Source: JAZKBN01 sp040388605 (lineage in GTDB: Bacteria > Bacteroidota > Bacteroidia > Cytophagales > Flexibacteraceae). Taken from it: 20,848 nt of DNA. The translations under genes and the position numbers were made by a program. Positions 6,283 to 11,621 of the stretch are shown piece after piece; within the stretch, counting starts at the first letter, position 1; every line of letters starts with the position of its first letter. The stretch is taken from positions 1 to 20,848 of the forward strand of contig JAZKBN010000079.1 of assembly GCA_040388605.1 (NCBI GenBank), read 5' to 3'. The notes beneath the pieces are model-generated. The model was not told where the DNA came from, searched no databases, and saw nothing but the letters and a program-made list of their open reading frames with translations.

Positions 6283-8925
6283 ATGCCATCAAATTCCAAT
6301 GCTGCAGACAGGGCATCACATGCGTCTACTGCCGGCTATAGCCATATAGGCCAGGATCCGTCTTTAGGAACTGTGCTGCGGCTAATGCAGCTTATTCCTG
6401 AGCCATGCTTATTATTTAACAACCAGGATATTTTAATTGCAGCTAATGAATCAGGCAAAACAACCCTGGCCTTACCGAACGAATTTCCTGAAAATCTTCG
6501 CAGGTCATCTTTGGCAATGCCGGCCCGTTATGATGCCGGCGATATTTTACCGGGAACTTTTACTTTTTATCCTATTGGCTCAGTAGCTTTTCATGCTTCC
6601 GGATCAGAAGAAACCGTATTTTTTGGCGAATCTACGGGTACATTATTGCGCATAGTACGTAATATACCTTCCTCTGAAACCAACGCAAATCTTGCCGACA
6701 GCATTAATGATTTAATTTACCAGATAGATACTTCATTAAACCTTGTCGCTTTCAATAAAGCTTTCGGCACATTATATAGGGAAAGGCTTGGCAGCTACCC
6801 GGTGCCCGGAATGAATGTAAAAAACCTGGGCCCAAATTCTGATCCTGCGGCTTCAAATAAAATTCGCGACCTCATTTTCAGGGCTTTTAAAAATGAGTCT
6901 TTTACCGAAACAGTGGAAAAAGGCTCAGGTCAGGATAAAGAGTTTTCTGAAATTTCGTTTTCCCCGGTATTGGGGCAAAACCAGGAAGTAACAGGCATAC
7001 TCATAGTATCGCGAGACGTAAGCTCTAAAATGCGTTTTGCCAAAGCGCTGGAAGAAAGCGAAAACCGCTGGAGCCTGGCCCTGGAGGCGCATGCTGACGG
7101 CGTTTTCGATTGGGATTTGAATTCCGACTACACTTGGTACTCTCCGCGTTGCCTGGCCATCCTGGGTTTCGGCGCCGGTGAATTCGGTAAGAGCATCATG
7201 GACTTTGAGAACCGCATTCATCCGGATGATCGCCAAAGAACCATTGATGCCATACAGGCATTCATCAATAACATAACAACCGGTATTGCCGGCGATTTCA
7301 GGCTGCTTCACCGCAAGGGGCATTACGTGCAGGTGCACGCCGGCTGCATGGTTTCCAGAAACGTTGAAGGCAAAGCCGAGCGCCTGGTCTGTATTCTTCG
7401 TGATGTTACAGATGAACGGGAATTGCAAAACAAAATGCGCATCAGCAAGGAAAATCTCCGCGCTGTTCTTGAAAATACCGATGATGGAATCTGGACCATT
7501 GATCTTAATTACGAGCTCCTGACACTAAACGCCGTTGCTGCCGGCGAATTCAGTAAGGGTGGCAATATAGACCCCGCAGTGGGTATGAATGCGCTCACCC
7601 TGCACCACGGCCACAACGCCGATTTCTGGAAAGAACATTATGACCGTGCGTTCAACAGCGAAAAGCACAGCTTTGAAACTTCCGGTGTATCTGCCACCGG
7701 TGATCTCCTGGTTTTTGAAATTATGCTGAACCCCATCATTGGCCCCGATGGTAAGATCAGCGGTGCCTCAGTGGTAGGTCGTGATATAAGCGAGCGCAAG
7801 CAGAACGAGATTTTGCTCCGCAACAGCGAAGAGTTCAACAAGAGCATATTTGAAAAATCTGCCACAGGAATCAGCATTGTTACTGAACCCGGCTTTATTG
7901 AGGAAGTAAACATTGCCTTTGCACGCATTTTCAACTATGAGCCCGAAGAACTGATAGGGCAGCCGTACACCAAGCTCTTCGAGACAAATATGTCGGAAAT
8001 TATCAGCGGTGCTCACCGGGCATTTATGCGTGGTGAAATAGAGCTGAAAGGCGAGTTTACCGCTATGCGCAAAGATGGCAGCCCGGTTACAATACTCATG
8101 GAAGCTGTTAGGTTAAAGTTGCCAACCGGCGAACAAAAAGGTTCAACTTTTGTTACGGACATTAGTGAACGCAAGCGCGCAGAAGAAGACCTGCGTGATT
8201 TAACACGCCAGCTGCAAAGGCAAAATGCTGAATTGCAGCAGTTTGCATACATTACTTCGCATAACTTACGGGCCCCGGTTGTGAATTTGGTGAGCCTTCT
8301 TGATTTTTACGATCATGAGAAGGAAGTATCGGAGCTGAACAGGGCCATTGTTACCGGTTTTGCAGAAAGCGCCGGCCGTTTAAATGCCACCCTGAATGAT
8401 TTGCTCCATGTTACAGATATTCGTAACAGAACAGATGTAGAGAAGGAGCGCATCGTTTTTGCTAAGGTATTTAACGAGGTTATTTCGCTGCTTGATGATA
8501 AAGTCAAATTAAAGGGTGCAAAAATCACTCATGATTTTGAGCTTGTACCTGAAATTCTTTTCCCTCCTGATTACATTCGCGACATATTTATACAGCTTAT
8601 AGATAATGCGTTGAAGTTTACCCCCGCAGACCGGAGCCCTGTTATTAGCGTATATTCCGAATACTCTGATGGTTACGTTGTATTGTGCGTGTCAGATAAT
8701 GGCAGTGGTATAGATTTGAAGCGCCATCGCAGCCGCCTTTTCGGCCTCTACGATCGCCTTCACGACAATGCAGAAGGTAAAGGATTGGGCTTATATCTGA
8801 TTCGCAGCTATGCGGAAACGCTGGGCGGCTATGCCGATGTGGAAAGTATTCCGGGAAAAGGGAGTACATTTAAGGTCTATATTAAAAACAGGTCGCCGCA
8901 CCAATTTACAAAGTCCAATAGGTAA
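6283..8925 (+). CDS. Soluble multi-PAS sensor histidine kinase
   Basis: An 880-residue protein without transmembrane segments. After ~130 residues of N-terminal region there are about four PAS/PAC units: ~135-255, ~258-385 (HPDDR; CILRDVTDERE), ~387-510 (ending GRDISERKQ) and ~513-632 (SATGISIV; VTDISERKR). A dimerisation/phosphoacceptor helix follows, with His660 in YITSHNLRAPV, then an ATPase domain with N-box Asn775 (IDNALKFT), G1 box Asp805 (DNGSGI) and G2 box Gly832 (GKGLGLYL). The enzyme should sense a cytoplasmic small-molecule, redox or light signal, which cannot be told from sequence, and autophosphorylate His660. The residue after the His is Asn rather than the usual Glu/Asp. A receiver gene follows after 3 nt, the likely phosphotransfer partner. 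The start is the first ATG of the frame; the N-terminal ~25 residues look unstructured, so a later start is possible. Confidence 0.93.
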   Translation: MPSNSNAADRASHASTAGYSHIGQDPSLGTVLRLMQLIPEPCLLFNNQDILIAANESGKTTLALPNEFPENLRRSSLAMPARYDAGDILPGTFTFYPIGSVAFHASGSEETVFFGESTGTLLRIVRNIPSSETNANLADSINDLIYQIDTSLNLVAFNKAFGTLYRERLGSYPVPGMNVKNLGPNSDPAASNKIRDLIFRAFKNESFTETVEKGSGQDKEFSEISFSPVLGQNQEVTGILIVSRDVSSKMRFAKALEESENRWSLALEAHADGVFDWDLNSDYTWYSPRCLAILGFGAGEFGKSIMDFENRIHPDDRQRTIDAIQAFINNITTGIAGDFRLLHRKGHYVQVHAGCMVSRNVEGKAERLVCILRDVTDERELQNKMRISKENLRAVLENTDDGIWTIDLNYELLTLNAVAAGEFSKGGNIDPAVGMNALTLHHGHNADFWKEHYDRAFNSEKHSFETSGVSATGDLLVFEIMLNPIIGPDGKISGASVVGRDISERKQNEILLRNSEEFNKSIFEKSATGISIVTEPGFIEEVNIAFARIFNYEPEELIGQPYTKLFETNMSEIISGAHRAFMRGEIELKGEFTAMRKDGSPVTILMEAVRLKLPTGEQKGSTFVTDISERKRAEEDLRDLTRQLQRQNAELQQFAYITSHNLRAPVVNLVSLLDFYDHEKEVSELNRAIVTGFAESAGRLNATLNDLLHVTDIRNRTDVEKERIVFAKVFNEVISLLDDKVKLKGAKITHDFELVPEILFPPDYIRDIFIQLIDNALKFTPADRSPVISVYSEYSDGYVVLCVSDNGSGIDLKRHRSRLFGLYDRLHDNAEGKGLGLYLIRSYAETLGGYADVESIPGKGSTFKVYIKNRSPHQFTKSNR

Positions 8926-8928
8926 GGA

Positions 8929-9339
8929 ATGGGTTCTAAATTAGTTGTAATGATAATTGATGACGATGCAGTTAATAATACTGTTTGTTCGCTCATCATA
9001 AACAGGGCCCAGTTTGCTGCTTCTGTGAGTACATTTTTGCGCGCATCAGATGCCCTGGCATCTTTGCGTGAGAGTATGAAAAAACAGGATACCCTGCCCG
9101 ATATCATATTTTTAGATATCAACATGCCGGTTATGAACGGCTGGGATTTTCTTGATGAGTTTACACCTATGATTCCGTTATTGCCTAAGCCAATAATGTT
9201 ATATATGCTAAGCTCATCGGTTTATCATGAAGATGTAAGCAAGGCCCGTGCGTACCCCATTGTGCGTGATTATTTGCCAAAACCGCTAACGGCCAACATC
9301 CTGAACCGTATTCGCGAAGAAATAGAGGCACAAGCCTGA
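8929..9339 (+). CDS. Single-domain (CheY-like) response regulator
   Basis: A 136-residue receiver domain with no output domain. The acidic pocket is Asp11-Asp13 (IIDDDAVN), the phosphoacceptor Asp63 (FLDINMPVMNGW), the Ser switch in LSSS (95-97) and the conserved Lys118 in YLPKPL. All catalytic residues are present, so it should accept phosphate from the kinase encoded 3 nt upstream. The kinase stop TAA and the AAGGA sequence directly before this ATG suggest coupled translation. Such lone receivers act by binding a partner protein or relaying phosphate onward; the next partner is not in this window. A strong hairpin downstream closes the two-gene operon. Confidence 0.93.
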   Translation: MGSKLVVMIIDDDAVNNTVCSLIINRAQFAASVSTFLRASDALASLRESMKKQDTLPDIIFLDINMPVMNGWDFLDEFTPMIPLLPKPIMLYMLSSSVYHEDVSKARAYPIVRDYLPKPLTANILNRIREEIEAQA

Positions 9340-10016
9340 TAACAGGGCCCATGCTTAACGGCTTCAATACCTTATTCTGAAATTCCCATTGTCTTGTTAA
9401 GACATAGAATTTCAGAATAAGGTATTTTCATTTACGGGCAGCTTTTTTAAGCCCGGATAAACCGGTATAAATGACCTGATTTTTATAAGCGGGAACCAGG
9501 TTTGTTACCATGGTTGCCACATGGGAATTAAATGCAACAGGTTTTAGCAGTTTGAAAAATGTCGCATATATCAGGGAGTTTACAATACAGATGCAGATAG
9601 CAAGACCTTTTTATTTTGAACCCGGAAATTGGAAATTGTTTCCCTTTTTATCAGTATCTGTTATGGGGGTCCCGGGGTTACGCTTATATTGTTTATAGTG
9701 ACTTAACATGCTGGCAGTAAGAGTATTGTGTTTTAAATTTAGTCGTTTGTATTAAGATGTTGCAGCGTTTATTATTGCCTTACTGCCAAAGCCCGGTTTT
9801 TGAGCGAAAGTGCACATATTGCAATATAATTTACCTGAATTTGCATTCATTCGGCCCCGAATTTTTACTTTTTTAAGTATTACCCGTTATTTAGCATTTG
9901 AATTGCATATATAGGCTAAGGAGAAAGAAAAGTAACATGCCGGTTTCCGGTATTAAGTACGCCTTTCATTTCCCTGAAAATATATTTGCCACCGACATTA
10001 TCTCTACGAAAAAACC
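9340..10016. other. Long intergenic region before psd
   Basis: These 677 bases hold the hairpin at 9366-9430 and, at the far end, a possible upstream ORF (9937-10020). A lone -7-like TATATTTG (9981-9988) has no TTTG at the proper distance. A frame of 62 codons from 9510 has no RBS or protein-like pattern. The middle (about 9430-9900) is AT-rich and I see no gene, tRNA or repeat family in it. Confidence 0.5.
9366..9430 (+). terminator. Large hairpin ending the two-component operon
   Basis: Arms 9366-9385 and 9407-9426 are perfectly complementary over 20 bp. The 21-nt loop holds a second 6-bp stem (TGTCTT/AAGACA). A short T-rich tail (TATTTTCATTT) follows. It lies 26 nt after the receiver stop. 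The stem is longer than typical intrinsic terminators and close to symmetric, so it may work in both directions or protect the mRNA end. Confidence 0.7.
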
Positions 10017-10020
10017 ATGA
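9937..10020 (+). CDS. Possible 27-codon upstream ORF overlapping the psd start
   Basis: ATG at 9937 is preceded by AAGGAG (9918-9923, 13 nt away). The frame runs 27 codons (MPVSGIKYAFHFPENI...) to a TGA at 10018-10020 that overlaps the psd ATG as ATGA. That arrangement is typical of translational coupling, and Shine-Dalgarno sequences are unusual in Bacteroidota. The peptide resembles nothing known to me. The alternative -7-like box at 9981-9988 would start the mRNA inside this ORF and exclude it, so both cannot be right under one promoter. Confidence 0.25.
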   Translation: MPVSGIKYAFHFPENIFATDIISTKKP

Positions 10021-10679
10021 AAATCCACAAGGAGGGCTACGCGACACTTGGAATAGTCTTCGCATCAGCGGTCGTTATTATCGGCGCTTTATTCTTTCTG
10101 CTGCCGGAGCACCCGGCTTATTACACATCGTTCACGTTTTTGTTTGTGCTGGTGTTTATCATCACCCTGCAGTTCTTCCGCAGCCCAGATAAGCGCATTC
10201 TCATGGACCCCGAAAACGTATTGGCACCCGCCGACGGCAAAGTGGTGGTTATTGAAGAAACCGTTGAAAATGAGTATTTTAAAGACAAGCGTCTGCAGGT
10301 AAGCATTTTTATGAGCCCCTTTAATGTGCATACCAACATTAACCCGGTTTCAGGCATAGTAAAATTCTTCAGGTACCACCCGGGCAAATTCCTGGTAGCA
10401 TGGCACCCAAAAAGCAGCACCGAGAACGAACGCACCTCTATAGTAGTGCATACTCCCTCTCACGTAGAAATATTGTTCAGGCAAATTGCCGGTGCATTGG
10501 CTAAGCGTATTGTTTGGTACGTTAAAGAAGGTCAGCCTGTACAGCAGGGTTCCGAATTCGGTTTTATTAAATTCGGCAGCCGGGTAGATATTTTCTTACC
10601 CATTGGTACCAAGCTGCTCGTTAACATTGGTGACAAAACCACCGGCGGCGAAACCGTAATTGCAAAAATTAAAGGCTGA
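10017..10679 (+). CDS. psd: Phosphatidylserine decarboxylase
   Basis: A 220-residue protein of the short bacterial Psd subfamily, which makes phosphatidylethanolamine from phosphatidylserine at the inner membrane. Two hydrophobic segments (about 12-29 and 36-53) anchor the N-terminus. Conserved blocks follow: FRSPDKR, APADGKVV (Asp73), SIFMSPFNVHTNINPVSG (His105) and GSEFGFIKFGSRVD. The Gly187-Ser188 pair in FGSR is the self-cleavage site that turns the serine into the pyruvoyl cofactor, giving a large beta and a small alpha chain. All key residues are intact. No pssA gene is adjacent here, although many Bacteroidota have the two together. A terminator directly downstream has a group II intron inserted behind it. 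Confidence 0.95.
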   Translation: MKIHKEGYATLGIVFASAVVIIGALFFLLPEHPAYYTSFTFLFVLVFIITLQFFRSPDKRILMDPENVLAPADGKVVVIEETVENEYFKDKRLQVSIFMSPFNVHTNINPVSGIVKFFRYHPGKFLVAWHPKSSTENERTSIVVHTPSHVEILFRQIAGALAKRIVWYVKEGQPVQQGSEFGFIKFGSRVDIFLPIGTKLLVNIGDKTTGGETVIAKIKG

Positions 10680-10738
10680 TAAGCCTTAAAACGGGGCGGC
10701 TTAATTTTAAAGCCGGAACAATCAGCTTAATAAAATTT

Positions 10739-10781
10739 ACATGGCCTGAATGCCTTTTTTGGTGTTCAGGCCATGTTTTTT
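10739..10781 (+). terminator. Intrinsic terminator of psd
   Basis: A 12-bp perfect stem (10739-10750 with 10765-10776, ACATGGCC...GGCCATGT) with a 14-nt loop ends in six T (10776-10781). The next base, 10782, is the first base of the group II intron, so this hairpin and T-tract form its 5' exon. Confidence 0.9.
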
Positions 10782-11208
10782 GTGCGCCCGGCATGTGCGC
10801 ATACTTTAGGGTTCAAGTCCCGAACACGCTTGGCAGCGGGAGTGTTAGCAGATGGCAAGGGTGTCCGTTGTGAAGCGGAATCTGAAGGAAGCCTAATGCA
10901 AAGTCTTGGTCTGACGAACAGAAACCATATACAGAGGCGTGAATGTTCGGGTAAGGTTACAATACAAACTAAAGCCCCAGCTGCCCGGAGGGCATTTACG
11001 TAAATATGGCAGACACATGAGACGGAAGTATGCGTTCTTACCCGGGGAGACCTTTTCAAAAGTTGGCCTAAGCGAGCGAAATGCAGACGGCGGCAACCGC
11101 ACCAAGTGATTGGCAAGGGTTTGGAAAGGAGTCAGCAGAGGCCATAGTAGCCGAGAGGTGAAGGGCCGAACGTTAAACGGGTAACTTAAAGGTGCATTTT
11201 GTAAAACT

Positions 11209-11259
11209 ATGAAGCAGACAATACCATGTATAGGTGGAAGTACGGAGCGGAACTCCTGA
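11209..11259 (+). pseudogene. Vestige of the intron maturase start (16 codons)
   Basis: Inside domain IV, just where maturase genes begin in ORF-bearing relatives, an ATG opens MKQTIPCIGGSTERNS and then stops at TGA (11257-11259). Maturases of IIC introns often begin with MKQT-like residues, so this may be what remains after deletion of the rest. The match is short and from memory, so chance is not excluded. Confidence 0.35.
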
Positions 11260-11337
11260 GGTAAACCAAAGGGCTGAGTTTTACGATGCAAAACCTTATA
11301 AGGAAATCCAAGGGTTGGCAACAACCTGACGTTTAAC

Positions 11338-11423
11338 GAACCGCCGTGTACCAGACCGGTACGCACGGTGGTGTGAGAGGACGGCAAAGTTATCAAAGTA
11401 TGTAACTTTGCCTCCTACTCGAT
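11338..11423 (+). ncRNA. Group II intron domains V and VI
   Basis: Domain V: ACCGCCGTG (11340-11348) pairs with CACGGTGGT (11364-11372, one G-U), then a two-base bulge and a 4-bp TACC/GGTA distal helix. This is the catalytic core fold with the CGC-type triad of IIC introns. Domain VI: GGCAAAGTTA (11383-11392) pairs with TAACTTTGCC (11403-11412), followed by TCCTACTCGAT, the usual IIC 3' end with a candidate branch A. No obvious disabling change is seen. Confidence 0.85.
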
Positions 11424-11469
11424 TATATGTACTTGGTAATCAGTTGGTGTTTTAAATATTGAAAGGGTT

Positions 11470-11493
11470 ATAATTCCTCTTTGGGGGAATTAT
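11470..11493 (+). other. Short stem-loop downstream of the intron
   Basis: ATAATTCC (11470-11477) pairs with GGAATTAT (11486-11493) around 8 nt. There is no T-tract, and it lies 129 nt before the lectin gene start. It may be a 5' UTR element; the rest of 11424-11621 shows nothing else. Confidence 0.3.
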
Positions 11494-11621
11494 GGGGAAT
11501 TAACGTGGAACTAAAGGAATTTAATAAAGATAAATTAGCCTGAATTGCAGGGCGGCAACATTCTTGCATTGTGTTAATGGCTATTCATGTTCCCGTTATT
11601 TTACCCGCATTATATTAAGCT

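Larger units (their letters stand above)
10782..11423 (+). mobile_element. Group II intron, IIC-like, without maturase ORF
   Basis: A 642-nt ribozyme-type retroelement. It begins GTGCGCCCGGCAT, the group II 5' splice site. Blocks AGGGTTCAAGTCCCGAAC, GCAAGGGTGTCCG, GGAATCTGAAGGAAGC, TTCTTACCCGGGGAG and GTCAGCAGAGGCCATAGTA match, from memory, domains I-III of the Oceanobacillus iheyensis IIC intron. Domain II is a 10-bp stem, 11051-11060 with 11120-11129 (one G-U). Domain IV is closed by a perfect 9-bp stem (11171-11179 with 11330-11338) around only ~150 nt, where a reverse transcriptase of over 1 kb normally sits. Domains V and VI follow and end CTCGAT. Placement right behind a terminator T-tract is the known habit of IIC introns. 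With no maturase it would need one in trans, or is dead. The 3' end could be off by 1-2 nt. Confidence 0.88.

Noticed and set aside
9510..9698. A 62-codon frame in the long intergenic region before psd
   Set aside because: No RBS, no promoter, composition like non-coding AT-rich DNA; length is expected by chance.
6116..9792. The 13-mer CCTTACTGCCAAA occurs near 6117 and again near 9779, with an inverted GGCAGTAAG at about 9714
   Set aside because: A shared 13-mer and a 9-bp inverted repeat are expected a few times by chance in a window of this size; no third copy or structure was seen.
10766..11396. Several open frames on both strands between 10766 and 11396, up to 167 codons
   Set aside because: They lie inside the group II intron, cross its structural domains, and show no protein family pattern; the RNA explains the sequence constraint.
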